In this document: piece after piece, positions 17,797 to 27,498 of the stretch
Layout of the letters: each line of letters starts with the position of its first letter
Position numbering within the stretch: position 1 is the first letter of the stretch
NCBI RefSeq assembly: GCF_017743735.1
Contig: NZ_JAGHRO010000006.1
Span: forward strand, 186,001-250,000
Length of the DNA stretch: 64,000 nucleotides
Direction of reading: 5' to 3'
Source of the DNA: Shimia sp. R9_2
GTDB taxonomy: Bacteria > Pseudomonadota > Alphaproteobacteria > Rhodobacterales > Rhodobacteraceae
Position numbers and translations under genes: made by a program
The notes under the pieces: model-generated
The model's input: only the letters and a program-made list of their open reading frames with translations
The model's database searches: none
What the model was told of the DNA's origin: nothing

Positions 17797-19119
17797 ATGG
17801 CCGATCTTTTTGACACTCCAGCGGCGGACATTCCCGCCGCACCTGTTGCTGACGCGCCCCGGCCTTTGGCGGACCGGTTGCGTCCGCAAGCGCTCTCAGA
17901 GGTGATCGGGCAGGCGCAGGTTTTGGGGGCAGAGGCGCCATTGGGCGTGATGTTGTCCTCTGGCTCTTTGTCATCGCTGGTGTTCTGGGGGCCGCCAGGT
18001 GTCGGAAAGACCACGATCGCGCGGCTTCTTGCGGATGAGACGGACCTGCATTTTGTGCAGATCAGCGCGATTTTCACGGGTGTTCCGGAGCTGCGTAAAG
18101 TCTTTGAGGCCGCCAAGATCCGTCGCCAAAACGGGCAGGGTACGCTGCTGTTTGTTGATGAGATCCATCGCTTCAACAAAGCTCAGCAGGACAGTTTTTT
18201 GCCGCATATGGAAGACGGCACAATCCTACTGGTCGGCGCGACCACGGAAAACCCGTCTTTTGAGCTCAATGCCGCGCTTTTGAGCCGCTCGCAGGTGCTG
18301 GTGCTGGAGCGTCTGAGCCTTGCGGATCTGGAGCGGCTGGCACAAAGAGCGGAACAAGAGCTCGGCAAAGCACTGCCTCTGGACGGGCTGGCACGTGAAG
18401 CGCTGCTTGAGATGGCCGATGGCGACGGACGCGCGCTTCTCAATCTGGTTGAACAAGTGGCGGCTTGGTCCGTGAATGGTAAGCTGGACAGCGAGGTTTT
18501 GGCGACGCGGCTGATGCGGCGCGCTGCAAAGTACGACAAGTCCGGTGACGAGCATTACAACCTCATATCCGCGCTGCATAAATCGGTGCGGGGATCTGAT
18601 CCTGATGCCGCGCTTTATTGGTTTGCGCGGATGCTGGAGGGGGGCGAAGATCCTCGGTTTCTCGCCCGGCGCATCACACGCATGGCATGCGAAGACATCG
18701 CTTTGGCGGATCCACAGGCACAGGGTCTCTGCTTGAATGCCTGGGAGACTTATGAACGTTTGGGCAGCCCCGAGGGGGAGCTGGCGCTGGCGCAGGCCGT
18801 GATCTATCTGGCGCTCGCGCCCAAAACCAACGCGGGGTATGCGGCCTACAAAGCAGCGCGGGCCTTGGCGAAACAGACGGGCTCTGAGCCGCCGCCCAAG
18901 CACATTCTAAACGCGCCCACATCGCTGATGGCCGATCAGGGCTATGGAGCGGGCTACCAGTATGATCATGATGCTGAAGACGGTTTCTCGGGGCAGAACT
19001 ACTTCCCGGAAGGGCTGAAGCGGCCGGTGCTTTATACGCCGGTGGAGCGCGGGTATGAGCGCGAGTTAAAAAGGCGTCTCGATTACTTTGCGAAACTGCG
19101 CAGCCAGCGAGGCAGCTGA
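17797..19119 (+). CDS. rarA: Replication-associated recombination ATPase RarA (MgsA)
   Basis: A 440-aa AAA+ ATPase of the RarA/WRNIP1 family, which acts at stalled replication forks. Walker A is GPPGVGKTTIARLLA near residue 65, Walker B is LLFVDEIHRFNKAQQD, and sensor 1 is GATTENPSFELNAALLSR. The C-terminal half holds the tetramerisation region (KSVRGSDPDAALYWFARML, YQYDHDAEDGFSGQNYFPEGL), diagnostic for RarA rather than clamp loaders. It follows the Do-like protease gene in the same direction. Confidence 0.94.
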   Translation: MADLFDTPAADIPAAPVADAPRPLADRLRPQALSEVIGQAQVLGAEAPLGVMLSSGSLSSLVFWGPPGVGKTTIARLLADETDLHFVQISAIFTGVPELRKVFEAAKIRRQNGQGTLLFVDEIHRFNKAQQDSFLPHMEDGTILLVGATTENPSFELNAALLSRSQVLVLERLSLADLERLAQRAEQELGKALPLDGLAREALLEMADGDGRALLNLVEQVAAWSVNGKLDSEVLATRLMRRAAKYDKSGDEHYNLISALHKSVRGSDPDAALYWFARMLEGGEDPRFLARRITRMACEDIALADPQAQGLCLNAWETYERLGSPEGELALAQAVIYLALAPKTNAGYAAYKAARALAKQTGSEPPPKHILNAPTSLMADQGYGAGYQYDHDAEDGFSGQNYFPEGLKRPVLYTPVERGYERELKRRLDYFAKLRSQRGS

Positions 19120-19203
19120 GGCACCATTTGAGTCTGGGATATTTCACGCGGGAAAAAGGCTTGTTTTCTTGACATTGGGCGTGGAAGGGCAGAGAGACGC
19201 CGG

Positions 19204-19593
19204 ATGATTTTGAACCTCACATATGTGGCTGTCGGTGGCGCGATTGGTGCCGCCCTGCGCTATCTGGTCGGGCTGGGCGTTGTGCGCCTGGTCGGGCAGG
19301 GGTTTTGGAATGGCTTTCCGCTGGCGATTATCACGGTAAACGTCATTGGCTCCTTTTTGATGGGTGCTTTTGTGGTGGTGGTGGCGCAGCGTGGCCTGAC
19401 GCATTATTCGCCTCTGGTGATGACGGGGCTGCTGGGCGGTTTCACCACGTTTTCGGCGTTCTCGCTTGAGACAGTGACGCTGGCGGAACGCGGGGACTAT
19501 GGCGCGGCTGCAATCTATGTGGCGGTTTCGGTGATCGGCGCGGTGGGCGCGTTGATGCTGGGTATGATTTTGACGAGAGGGCTTTTGGCATGA
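19204..19593 (+). CDS. crcB: Fluoride channel CrcB/Fluc
   Basis: A 129-aa inner-membrane protein with four helices that works as a dual-topology dimer and exports fluoride. It shows GGAIGAALRYLVG, the NVIGSFLMGAF helix break and the GLLGGFTTFSAFSLE motif with the pore phenylalanines and serines. I saw no fluoride riboswitch upstream. Its stop codon overlaps the start of the pseudouridine synthase gene (ATGA). Confidence 0.93.
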   Translation: MILNLTYVAVGGAIGAALRYLVGLGVVRLVGQGFWNGFPLAIITVNVIGSFLMGAFVVVVAQRGLTHYSPLVMTGLLGGFTTFSAFSLETVTLAERGDYGAAAIYVAVSVIGAVGALMLGMILTRGLLA

Positions 19594-20636
19594 GCCGGGT
19601 GCAGACTGTGACCGTGGAAGCGGGCGAAGGGGATCAACGGCTGGACCGCTGGTTCAAGCGCAAGTTTGCCCATGTTGGGCAGGGGCAGATCGAAAAGATG
19701 TGCCGCAAAGGTGAGATCCGCGTGGATGGGGGGCGTGTGAAGGCCAATACCCGTCTGGAAGAGGGGCAGTCTGTGCGCGTGCCGCCGCTGCCAGCTCCGG
19801 GGGAGAAACCTGCAGCACCCGCAAAAACGCGCGTGTCACCTGCTGACGAGAAACTGATCCAGAGCTGTATCATTTACCGTGATGATCAGATCATCGCGCT
19901 GAACAAACCGCCAGGGCTGCCCACACAGGGCGGCAGCAAGCAGACCCGCCATGTGGATGGCCTGTCCGAGGCGCTGAAGTTCGGCTTTGAGGAAAAACCA
20001 CGGCTGGTGCATCGGCTGGACAAAGACACCTCCGGCGTCTTGCTGTTGGCGCGTACACGGCAAGTGGCGCAGGCTCTGACAGAGGCGATGCGACACAAGC
20101 AGACGCGCAAAATCTACTGGGCGGTCGTCGCGGGGGTGCCAACGCCGTATCTCGGTGAAATCAAATATGGTTTGGTCAAAGCCGGTGGTCATGGCGCACG
20201 TGGCGAAGGCGAGAAAATGATCGCAGTGCACCCGCGCGAAGTCGAGCGCACCCCGGGTGCCAAACGCGCAATCACCCAATACGCCACTTTGTATCGTGTG
20301 GCGGGCCGTGCCGCTTGGGTTGCGATGGAGCCCATCACAGGGCGGACACACCAGTTACGTGCCCATATGGCGGAGATCGGACATCCCATTGTTGGCGATG
20401 GGAAATATGGCGGCTCCGGTCAGGAAAACCTCGGCGATGGCTGGGGCGCGAAGCTTGGCGGGATCATCTCAAACAAACTGCATCTGCATGCGCGCAGCAT
20501 GACGTTTGAGCATCCTGTGACCCGCAAGCAGGTCACCGTCACGGCTGAGTTGCCGGAGCATATGGCCCACACATGGGACACCTTTGGCTGGTCTGAGGAC
20601 CTTGCCGCGGATGATCCGTTTGAAAGCCTGCGCTAA
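19590..20636 (+). CDS. rluC: 23S rRNA pseudouridine synthase, RluC type
   Basis: A 348-aa RNA-modifying enzyme. It has an N-terminal S4 RNA-binding domain (about residues 15-65, LDRWFKRKFAHVGQGQIEKM) and an RsuA/RluA catalytic domain with the aspartate motif HRLDKDTSGVLLLAR near residue 145. Further motifs are PITGRTHQLRAHM and a GHPIVGDGKYGG-like loop. The S4 domain favours RluC/RluD over RluA; choosing RluC is family-level inference. Coupled to crcB by a four-base overlap. Confidence 0.85.
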   Translation: MSRVQTVTVEAGEGDQRLDRWFKRKFAHVGQGQIEKMCRKGEIRVDGGRVKANTRLEEGQSVRVPPLPAPGEKPAAPAKTRVSPADEKLIQSCIIYRDDQIIALNKPPGLPTQGGSKQTRHVDGLSEALKFGFEEKPRLVHRLDKDTSGVLLLARTRQVAQALTEAMRHKQTRKIYWAVVAGVPTPYLGEIKYGLVKAGGHGARGEGEKMIAVHPREVERTPGAKRAITQYATLYRVAGRAAWVAMEPITGRTHQLRAHMAEIGHPIVGDGKYGGSGQENLGDGWGAKLGGIISNKLHLHARSMTFEHPVTRKQVTVTAELPEHMAHTWDTFGWSEDLAADDPFESLR

Positions 20637-20661
20637 GGCGGTTTCATCCTCTCTTTGATAT

Positions 20662-20720
20662 GATGCGTATCAGCTGACATGGCATGCTTGAGGCATTCCA
20701 TGACGTTTTTGATACGCATC
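20662..20720. promoter_or_regulatory. Nested palindrome between rluC and VOC gene
   Basis: An outer 11-bp perfect inverted repeat (GATGCGTATCA at 20662-20672, TGATACGCATC at 20710-20720) encloses an inner stem of 9 of 10 pairs (CATGGCATGC at 20678-20687, GCATTCCATG at 20693-20702) with a TTGAG loop. The arrangement can form a long RNA hairpin or serve as a protein-binding site. It lies 20 bases before the VOC gene start. Confidence 0.6.
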
Positions 20721-20739
20721 TATTTGAAAGGAGAGGCCT

Positions 20740-21243
20740 ATGCCGGCTGTATCGTTTTCCCATATTGGCATCACTGTGCCCGATCTTAACCGCGCCGTTG
20801 AGTTTTACACCAAGGCCTTTGATCTCTATCTGCTGATGCCACCCAGCGAGGTGCTGCAGGATAGCAGCGCGATTGGTGAGATGTGTGATGATGTGTTCGG
20901 CCCCGGTTGGGGCCGCTTTCGTATCGCGCATTTGTCGACCGGTGATGGCGTCGGAATCGAGTTGTTTGAATTCCCCAAGACCGACGATACGCCCCCGCCT
21001 TTTGACTATTGGAAACCAGGGATATTTCACTTCTGCCTGCAGGACAGCGATTTGGAAGAGCGGGTGAAACGGATCGAGGCGCTTGGCGGCAAGCAACGCA
21101 TGCAGCAGGTGCGGTACTATTATCCCGACCAGAAGCCTTACCGCATGGTCTATTGCGAGGATCCGTTTGGCAATTTGGTTGAGCTCTACAGCCACTCTTA
21201 CGAGCTGACCTATTCCTCCGGTGCCTATGCGGAGGATGCTTGA
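20740..21243 (+). CDS. VOC-superfamily protein (glyoxalase/dioxygenase fold)
   Basis: A 167-aa cytosolic protein with one vicinal-oxygen-chelate domain. The N-terminal FSHIGITVPDLNRAVEFYTKAFDL gives the first metal-ligand histidine, a further histidine lies in PGIFHFCLQD, and a glutamate in DPFGNLVELYSHS completes a plausible metal site. Members include glyoxalase I and extradiol dioxygenases; the substrate here is unknown. AAAGGAGAGGCCT precedes the ATG, so translation should be efficient. A nested palindrome lies just upstream and may control it. Confidence 0.82.
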   Translation: MPAVSFSHIGITVPDLNRAVEFYTKAFDLYLLMPPSEVLQDSSAIGEMCDDVFGPGWGRFRIAHLSTGDGVGIELFEFPKTDDTPPPFDYWKPGIFHFCLQDSDLEERVKRIEALGGKQRMQQVRYYYPDQKPYRMVYCEDPFGNLVELYSHSYELTYSSGAYAEDA

Positions 21244-21298
21244 CCTTCTGCATGGTCCATGGTGAAGCAAAGGCACCAAGGCAGGAGGCTCAGAGCGC

Positions 21299-21970
21299 TT
21301 GAAACTTGTGATTTTTGACGTGGATGGGACGCTGGTGGACAGCCAGGGGCTCATAGTGACTTCGATGTGCCAAGCCTTTGCGGAGGAGGGGCTGCAAGCA
21401 CCCGCACGCGAGGCCATACTGGGCATCGTTGGGCTGTCATTGGATGTTGCGGTGTTTAAGCTGTTGCCGGAGTGTGCGCTTGAGCAGCGTTCACGGCTGG
21501 TCGATGGCTATAAGGCGGCTTATATGCACTTACGGGCCAGCCAGGGAGCGGCGCAGTCATCGCCTTTCTATCCCGGGGCTTATGAGGCTCTGACACGACT
21601 GCGCGCCCGCGATGATGTTCTTCTGGGGGTGGCCACCGGGAAATCCCGCAGAGGTCTCGACAAGCTCATCGCTGGCCATGGTTTGGAAGGATATTTCGTA
21701 ACCACGCAGGTTGCCGATGATCATCCGTCAAAACCGCATCCCTCCATGATCGAGACGGCCATGCTGGAAACAGGTGTGGCAGCCGCGGAAACGGTGATGA
21801 TTGGCGATACCAGCTTTGACATGGATATGGCCGCTGCTGCGGGGGTGACAGGTCTTGGCGTGCGTTGGGGTTACCACGATGTGGCTCGGCTTGGCGCAGC
21901 ACGACAGCTGATCGAGGATTTTGGCGCCTTGGATGGCGCCTTGGAAGAGGTTTGGGAGCTTCAGTCATGA
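21299..21970 (+). CDS. HAD-superfamily phosphatase, Gph-like
   Basis: A 223-aa haloacid-dehalogenase-type hydrolase. Motif I is FDVDGTLVDSQ at residues 5-15, motif II is VATGKSRRG, and motifs III-IV are KPHPSMIETA and GDTSFDMDMAAAAG. The cap is alpha-helical (C1 type), as in phosphoglycolate phosphatases; the substrate is not determined. It starts at TTG, with AGGAGG about 10 bases upstream. The stop overlaps the ATG of the ATP12 gene, so the two are translated together. Confidence 0.83.
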   Translation: MKLVIFDVDGTLVDSQGLIVTSMCQAFAEEGLQAPAREAILGIVGLSLDVAVFKLLPECALEQRSRLVDGYKAAYMHLRASQGAAQSSPFYPGAYEALTRLRARDDVLLGVATGKSRRGLDKLIAGHGLEGYFVTTQVADDHPSKPHPSMIETAMLETGVAAAETVMIGDTSFDMDMAAAAGVTGLGVRWGYHDVARLGAARQLIEDFGALDGALEEVWELQS

Positions 21971-22677
21971 GCGGATGGGCAAAAAAGCGGTTTTGGAAAG
22001 AAACAACTGTTGCGGCAGTCGAGGGCGGCTTCCGGGTGTTTTTGGACGGGCGCGCCGTCAAAACGCCTGCGAAAGCTGCTTTGGTGGTGCCAACGGAGGC
22101 GATGGCACAGGCGATGGCTGCCGAATGGGACGCGCAAGACGGCGAGATTGATCCCAACACCATGCCGGTGACACGTTCGGCCAATGCAGCGATTGACAAA
22201 GTGGTCATTCAGCATTCGGAAGTCGCTGATATGTTGGCAGAATATGGCGGGAGTGACCTTCTGTGCTACCGGGCCACGTCGCCTGAGGAATTGATCGCTC
22301 GGCAGGCAAAGGCGTGGGACCCGCTGCTTGATTGGGCGGCAGAGATTTTCGGAGCACGCCTGAAGCCTGTGGCAGGGGTCATGTTTGAAGCGCAGGATCC
22401 GGCAGCGCTTGCCGCTTTGTCGCAGGAGGTCCATCGCTTTGACAACTTTGAGCTGGCGGCATTCCACGATCTGGTTGGCATCTCTGGATCGCTGATTATC
22501 GGATTCGCCGCGACCCGCGATCTGCAGGAAATCGAAGCGCTTTGGAAACTCTCCAGAATCGATGAAATCTGGCAGGAAGAACAATGGGGCCGAGATGTAG
22601 ACGCAGCCCTGGAAGCAGAGAAGAAATTTCAAGCATTTGAAAATGCTTACCGCTTCTTCAAACTGAGTAATTCCTAG
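21967..22677 (+). CDS. ATP12-family F1-ATPase assembly chaperone
   Basis: A 236-aa protein of the ATP12 family, which in mitochondria binds the F1 alpha subunit during ATP synthase assembly and which is common in alphaproteobacteria. Family features are the N-terminal KRFWKETTVA, the segment FRVFLDGRAVKTPAKAALVVP, and EEQWGRDVDAALEAE near the C-terminus. The ATG at 21967 overlaps the upstream stop (ATGA); upstream in-frame codons do not resemble the family. The chaperone role here is inferred from the family. Confidence 0.88.
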   Translation: MSGWAKKRFWKETTVAAVEGGFRVFLDGRAVKTPAKAALVVPTEAMAQAMAAEWDAQDGEIDPNTMPVTRSANAAIDKVVIQHSEVADMLAEYGGSDLLCYRATSPEELIARQAKAWDPLLDWAAEIFGARLKPVAGVMFEAQDPAALAALSQEVHRFDNFELAAFHDLVGISGSLIIGFAATRDLQEIEALWKLSRIDEIWQEEQWGRDVDAALEAEKKFQAFENAYRFFKLSNS

Positions 22678-22876
22678 TCAGAAACCTCGGCAAACAGGGC
22701 GGAAATAACATTCACGCAAGCATTGATTGTAATGCGTGATGGACCTCTTGACGTTTGGCGATGAATGCGACCACACTAACCCCAGATGTGAGGGGGGTGT
22801 TGTCTCAACACATCATTCTAGGCCGGGAGTGGCCAAAACCACCTGTGAAAGGGTGGGTAAACAGGAAGAGGTAAAA

Positions 22877-23893
22877 ATGAAAAAATCCGTAGTTTTTGGT
22901 GCGCTGACTGTCGCTGGCCTGGCGGCCGGTGCTGCAGCTGCTGGCACGCTTGACGATGTGAAAGCGCGCGGCAAGCTGAACTGTGGCGTTACCACTGGTC
23001 TGGTTGGCTTTGCTGCACCAGATGCAAACGGTGAGTGGAAGGGCTTTGACGTAGGCGTATGCCGTGCGGTTGCTGGTGCTGTTCTGGGCGACCCGACCGC
23101 GGTTGAATTCGTACCAACCACCGGTAAGACCCGTTTCACCGCTCTGGCGTCCGGCGAGATCGACATGCTGGCGCGTAACACCACCTGGACTTTCAGCCGC
23201 GACGTCGACCTGAAGTTCACCTTCGTAGGTGTGAACTATTATGACGGTCAGGGCTTCATGGTTCCGAAAGAGCTGGGCGTTTCCTCTGCGAAGGAATTGG
23301 ACGGCGCAACCGTTTGTATCCAAACCGGCACCACCACCGAGCTGAACCTGGCGGACTTCTTCCGTTCCAACAACATCAGCTACGAGCCGGTTCCAATCGA
23401 AACCAACGCAGAAGCGCAGCAGCAGTATCTGGCTGGCGCATGTGACGTGTACACCACCGATGCATCCGGCCTCGCGGCGACACGTGCAACTTTTGAAGAC
23501 CCATCTGCGCACGTTCTGCTGCCAGAAATCATCTCCAAAGAGCCTCTCGGCCCGCTGGTTCGTCACGGCGACGACAACTGGGGTGACGTGGTTCGCTGGT
23601 CCCTGAACGCTCTGATCACTGCAGAAGAGCTGGGCGTGACCTCCGCAAACATCGCAGAGATGGCGGCAGGCACCAACAACCCTGAAGTGAACCGTCTGCT
23701 GGGTACCGAAGGTACTCTCGGCGAAATGCTGGGTCTGGACGCTGCATGGGCCAAGAACGCCATCATGGCGGGCGGTAACTACGGTGAGCTGTTTGAATCC
23801 AACATCGGCGAAGCGACTCCGATCGGTCTGGCCCGCGGCCTGAACGCTCAGTGGACCGATGGCGGCCTGATCTACTCCCCGCCATTCCGGTAA
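22877..23893 (+). CDS. aapJ: General L-amino-acid ABC transporter, binding protein
   Basis: A 338-aa periplasmic binding protein (solute-binding family 3) for polar amino acids. The signal peptide KKSVVFGALTVAGLAAGAAAA is followed by GTLDDVKARGKLNCGV. The ligand-binding fold shows GKTRFTALASGEIDMLARNTTWT and CIQTGTTTELNLADFF, both typical of AapJ/BztA. The ATG at 22877 follows GGAAGAGGTAAAA. A hairpin just after the gene probably stabilises its mRNA above that of the membrane genes. It is named by similarity to aap/bzt systems; substrate breadth is inferred. Confidence 0.93.
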   Translation: MKKSVVFGALTVAGLAAGAAAAGTLDDVKARGKLNCGVTTGLVGFAAPDANGEWKGFDVGVCRAVAGAVLGDPTAVEFVPTTGKTRFTALASGEIDMLARNTTWTFSRDVDLKFTFVGVNYYDGQGFMVPKELGVSSAKELDGATVCIQTGTTTELNLADFFRSNNISYEPVPIETNAEAQQQYLAGACDVYTTDASGLAATRATFEDPSAHVLLPEIISKEPLGPLVRHGDDNWGDVVRWSLNALITAEELGVTSANIAEMAAGTNNPEVNRLLGTEGTLGEMLGLDAAWAKNAIMAGGNYGELFESNIGEATPIGLARGLNAQWTDGGLIYSPPFR

Positions 23894-23908
23894 GATACCG
23901 AACACAGG

Positions 23909-23932
23909 GGGCGCGGGAGGAATTCCGCGCCC
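23909..23932 (+). terminator. Intercistronic hairpin after aapJ
   Basis: GGGCGCGG and CCGCGCCC form a perfect 8-bp stem across an 8-base loop, in a 127-base gap between the binding-protein and permease genes. No T-run follows. Such hairpins commonly give more binding protein than permease. Confidence 0.7.
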
Positions 23933-24020
23933 TCCTCACATTATGTGAACCACAACAATAATCGGCCACGGCGCATAGCGACGCCACCTTATAATCGGCC
24001 GAGGAACGGGAAGATCCCAT

Positions 24021-25289
24021 ATGACCACTTTGACCGACCCTCCCAAGGAGTCGTTCCGGCTGTCGATGTTGATCTACGACACCCGGTATCGCTCTTTGAC
24101 GATCCAGGCTGTCGCGATGATTGGCTTCATGCTTTTGGCAGCATGGCTGATCAACAACACCATGGTGAACCTGAATACTCTGGGTAAACAGCCCGAGTTC
24201 GGTTTCCTCATGGAACCAGCCAGCTACGACATCAACCAACGCCTGCTGGAATATTCCAGCCGCGACACCCATTTGCGCGCATCCTTTCTGGGCCTGCTGA
24301 ACACGCTACTGGTGGCGCTGCTTGGCTGTATCACAGCCACGATCATCGGTGTTTTTGTCGGGGTGTTGCGCCTCTCCAAAAACTGGATCGTTGCCAAAAT
24401 CATGACCGTCTATGTGGAGATGTTCCGCAACGTGCCGGTTCTGCTTTGGATCGTGCTGGCGATGGCCATCCTGATTGAGAGCCTGCCTGCACCACGCGCT
24501 TTCCGCGGCGAGACTCCCTCGGCCACAATGAACCTGTTTGACACCGTTGCTGTGACAAACCGGGGCGTTTATGTGCCGGAGCCGCTGTTCTCCAATTCGC
24601 TGGGCAACATCCATCTGTTTGGCACCTCCTCGATGCGCTTTGACATCTCGCTGGATCTGATGCTGATTTTGGCGGTCGTTGTGGCCTCTATCTTTGGCAT
24701 TCGGGCTGTGAATGCGCAGGCCAAGCGTATTCAGGAATCCACCGGTGACCGTCCAAATACGCTTTGGAAAAACCTCGCCATCTTCTTCGTGCCGCTCATT
24801 GTCGTGCTTTATGCGCTTGGGTTTCACCTTGGCTATCCTGCGCTGAAGGGCTTCAACTTCCAGGGGGGCACCCACCTTCGTAACTCTCTGATTGCTCTGT
24901 GGCTGGCGCTAAGCCTTTATACCGCAGCCTTTATCGCAGAGATCGTGCGTGGTGGTATCATGGCGATCAGCCATGGTCAGACCGAGGCAGCCAACGCGTT
25001 GGGTCTGCGCCCCGGTAAGACGATGCGTCTAGTGATCCTGCCGCAAGCCCTGCGTGTGATCATTCCGCCAATGATTTCCAACTACCTGAACCTCACCAAG
25101 AACTCCTCTCTGGCGATTGCGGTGGGTTACATGGACATCACCGGCACGCTGGGTGGCATCACTATGAACCAGACCGGCCGCGAGCTGGAATGTGTTCTGA
25201 TGCTGATGGCCTGTTACCTCATCATCTCGCTGAGCATTTCCGCCGTGATGAACTGGTACAACAACCGCGTGAAATTGGTGGAGAGATAA
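24021..25289 (+). CDS. aapQ: General L-amino-acid ABC transporter, permease AapQ
   Basis: A 422-aa inner-membrane permease of the polar-amino-acid family. It is longer than simple HisM-type permeases because of a large N-terminal region with a periplasmic loop (residues about 45-85) and an insert at about 155-250, both known for AapQ/BztB. The binding-protein-dependent transport signature is in the EAA loop: QTEAANALGLRPGKTMRLVILPQALRV. aapM starts after one intervening base, so the genes are cotranslated. Confidence 0.92.
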   Translation: MTTLTDPPKESFRLSMLIYDTRYRSLTIQAVAMIGFMLLAAWLINNTMVNLNTLGKQPEFGFLMEPASYDINQRLLEYSSRDTHLRASFLGLLNTLLVALLGCITATIIGVFVGVLRLSKNWIVAKIMTVYVEMFRNVPVLLWIVLAMAILIESLPAPRAFRGETPSATMNLFDTVAVTNRGVYVPEPLFSNSLGNIHLFGTSSMRFDISLDLMLILAVVVASIFGIRAVNAQAKRIQESTGDRPNTLWKNLAIFFVPLIVVLYALGFHLGYPALKGFNFQGGTHLRNSLIALWLALSLYTAAFIAEIVRGGIMAISHGQTEAANALGLRPGKTMRLVILPQALRVIIPPMISNYLNLTKNSSLAIAVGYMDITGTLGGITMNQTGRELECVLMLMACYLIISLSISAVMNWYNNRVKLVER

Positions 25290-25290
25290 A

Positions 25291-26640
25291 ATGAGTGACA
25301 TGTCTTTTGTCCGCACCGAAATGCTCCCGGAAAAAGAGCCTCCAGCAAACTCTGTTGGGGTCATTGGATGGGCACGTGCGAACCTTTTTGACGGTGTCGT
25401 CAACAGCGCCCTGACGCTGCTGTCGCTGGCGTTCATTTACTACGTGCTGTCCGGGCTACTGCCGTGGGTATTCCAATCCGTTTGGAATGCTTCCTCGCTG
25501 ACCGAATGCCGTGAGATCATGGAAGCCACCTGGGCGTCGACCCACGGGCATGCCTGCTGGGCGGTGATCAATGACCGCTGGCTCCAGCTGCTGTATGGTT
25601 TCTACCCGCCTTATCCGGCGACACCGGATGTGGTGTTTGGCGCCACAGAAGGGGCACTGCCAGCATACTTCCGTCCAAACCTTGCGTTTGTGCTGTTGCT
25701 TCTGGCGATTGCGCCTGTGCTGTTCACCAAAGTTCCGCGCCAGCTGTTGATCGTGACAGCAGCTTATCCCTTCCTGATGCCTTGGCTGATGTGGGGCGGC
25801 TCGATCTGGGGGCCTTTGATGGCCGCAGCCGGTTTCGGTATTGGCTATCTGGCCTACCGTATCCTCGCGCCAATTGCGGGTGAGCTGGTGGCGATCATCG
25901 CGGCGATTGCTGTGCCGGTGATCTGGTGGCTGTTCCTGGCTGGCAGCGTTGCGGCAGGTCTGGAATCTGTGATTTCGATTTCCATCCCGGAAGTGGAAAG
26001 CCGTAAGTTTGGTGGCTTCATGCTGTCGATTCTGATCGGTGTTGTGGCAATTGGTGCCTCGCTGCCAATTGGTATCTTCCTGGCGCTGGGGCGGCAGTCT
26101 GACCTGATGATCCTGAAGGCGCTCTGTGTGGGCTTCATCGAGTTCATCCGTGGCGTTCCGCTGATCACTCTGCTGTTTGTGGCCTCTGTGTTGCTCAACA
26201 TCTTCCTGCCGCCGGGCACGGAGTTTGACATCATCCTTCGGGTGCTGATCATGGTGACCTTGTTTGCCGCGGCTTATATGGCTGAGGTGATCCGTGGGGG
26301 CCTTGCGGCATTGCCGAAGGGTCAATACGAAGGCGCCGACTCTTTGGGGCTGAACTATTGGCAGGCGCAGCGTCTGATCATCATGCCTCAGGCACTGAAG
26401 ATCTCGATCCCAGGTATTGTGAGCACCTTCATTGGTATCTTCAAAGATACCACGCTGGTGTCCATCATCGGCCTGCTTGATCCATTGGGGCTGTCCAACG
26501 CCATTCGTGCCGACTCTGCGTGGAACGGTATCTATTGGGAGCTCTTTGCTTTCATTGCATTCCTGTTCTTCATCTTCTGCTTCGGCATGTCCCGCTATTC
26601 CATGTATCTGGAGCGTAAGCTTCATACTGGGCACAAATAA
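25291..26640 (+). CDS. aapM: General L-amino-acid ABC transporter, permease AapM
   Basis: A 449-aa inner-membrane permease, partner of AapQ. About eight hydrophobic segments precede the canonical domain, in line with AapM/BztC. The EAA loop reads [27 protein letters not shown]. The segment [15 protein letters not shown] is a family hallmark. It follows aapQ directly and ends 11 bases before aapP, with AAGGAG between. Confidence 0.92.
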   Translation: MSDMSFVRTEMLPEKEPPANSVGVIGWARANLFDGVVNSALTLLSLAFIYYVLSGLLPWVFQSVWNASSLTECREIMEATWASTHGHACWAVINDRWLQLLYGFYPPYPATPDVVFGATEGALPAYFRPNLAFVLLLLAIAPVLFTKVPRQLLIVTAAYPFLMPWLMWGGSIWGPLMAAAGFGIGYLAYRILAPIAGELVAIIAAIAVPVIWWLFLAGSVAAGLESVISISIPEVESRKFGGFMLSILIGVVAIGASLPIGIFLALGRQSDLMILKALCVGFIEFIRGVPLITLLFVASVLLNIFLPPGTEFDIILRVLIMVTLFAAAYMAEVIRGGLAALPKGQYEGADSLGLNYWQAQRLIIMPQALKISIPGIVSTFIGIFKDTTLVSIIGLLDPLGLSNAIRADSAWNGIYWELFAFIAFLFFIFCFGMSRYSMYLERKLHTGHK

Positions 26641-26651
26641 GGAGTTCACCC

Positions 26652-27443
26652 ATGTCTGAACTTATGACCGACCGCGCGATCGACCGCTCCAAGATGCATG
26701 TGAGTGATCAGGTTGCGATTCAAATCTCCAACATGAACAAGTGGTACGGCAGTTTCCACGTGTTGCGGGACATCAACCTGACCGTCAACGAAGGTGAGCG
26801 GATCGTGATTGCGGGGCCTTCAGGCTCTGGTAAATCGACCCTGATCCGCTGTATCAACCGCCTGGAAGAGCACCAGTCGGGCGACATCGTCGTGGATGGG
26901 ATCGAGCTGACCAACGATCTGAAAAATATCGACAAAATCCGCTCGGAAGTTGGCATGTGCTTTCAGCACTTCAACCTGTTCCCGCATCTGACCATTCTGG
27001 AGAACTGCACGCTGGCGCCAATCTGGGTTCGCAAGACACCCAAGAAAGAAGCCGAAGAGATCGCGATGCACTTCCTTGAGAAGGTGAAGATTCCGGATCA
27101 GGCGCTGAAGTATCCGGGCCAGCTGTCCGGTGGTCAGCAGCAGCGTGTGGCGATTGCCCGCTCGCTCTGCATGAAGCCGCGCATCATGCTGTTTGACGAA
27201 CCGACCTCAGCGCTTGACCCTGAGATGATCAAAGAAGTGCTCGACACCATGATCGAGCTCGCGGAAGAAGGCATGACCATGCTCTGTGTGACCCACGAGA
27301 TGGGCTTTGCCCGTCAGGTGGCGAACCGCGTGATCTTCATGGACCAGGGTCAGATCGTGGAACAGAACGAGCCGGAAGAGTTCTTCAACAACCCGAAGAG
27401 CGAACGGACCAAACTGTTCCTGAGCCAGATTCTCGGCCACTGA
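26652..27443 (+). CDS. aapP: General L-amino-acid ABC transporter, ATPase AapP
   Basis: A 263-aa cytosolic ATPase that powers the transporter. Walker A is [13 protein letters not shown] near residue 55, the Q-loop is [12 protein letters not shown], the signature is [15 protein letters not shown], Walker B is [14 protein letters not shown], and the switch histidine is in VTHEMGFA. It completes the aapJQMP set and is followed by a strong terminator. Confidence 0.94.
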   Translation: MSELMTDRAIDRSKMHVSDQVAIQISNMNKWYGSFHVLRDINLTVNEGERIVIAGPSGSGKSTLIRCINRLEEHQSGDIVVDGIELTNDLKNIDKIRSEVGMCFQHFNLFPHLTILENCTLAPIWVRKTPKKEAEEIAMHFLEKVKIPDQALKYPGQLSGGQQQRVAIARSLCMKPRIMLFDEPTSALDPEMIKEVLDTMIELAEEGMTMLCVTHEMGFARQVANRVIFMDQGQIVEQNEPEEFFNNPKSERTKLFLSQILGH

Positions 27444-27466
27444 TTTCTGAGCAAACGACACATTGG

Positions 27467-27492
27467 AAAGGCGGGGTCATCCCCGCCTTTTT
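27467..27492 (+). terminator. Rho-independent terminator after aapP
   Basis: AAAGGCGGGG and CCCCGCCTTT form a perfect 10-bp stem with a TCAT loop and a short T-run. It lies between convergent aapP and the SixA-like gene and may serve both. Confidence 0.9.
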
Positions 27493-27498
27493 CTATGC

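Noticed and set aside
25456-26649. Minus-strand open frame of 397 codons inside aapM
   Set aside because: Shadow of aapM; its composition is typical of antisense frames.
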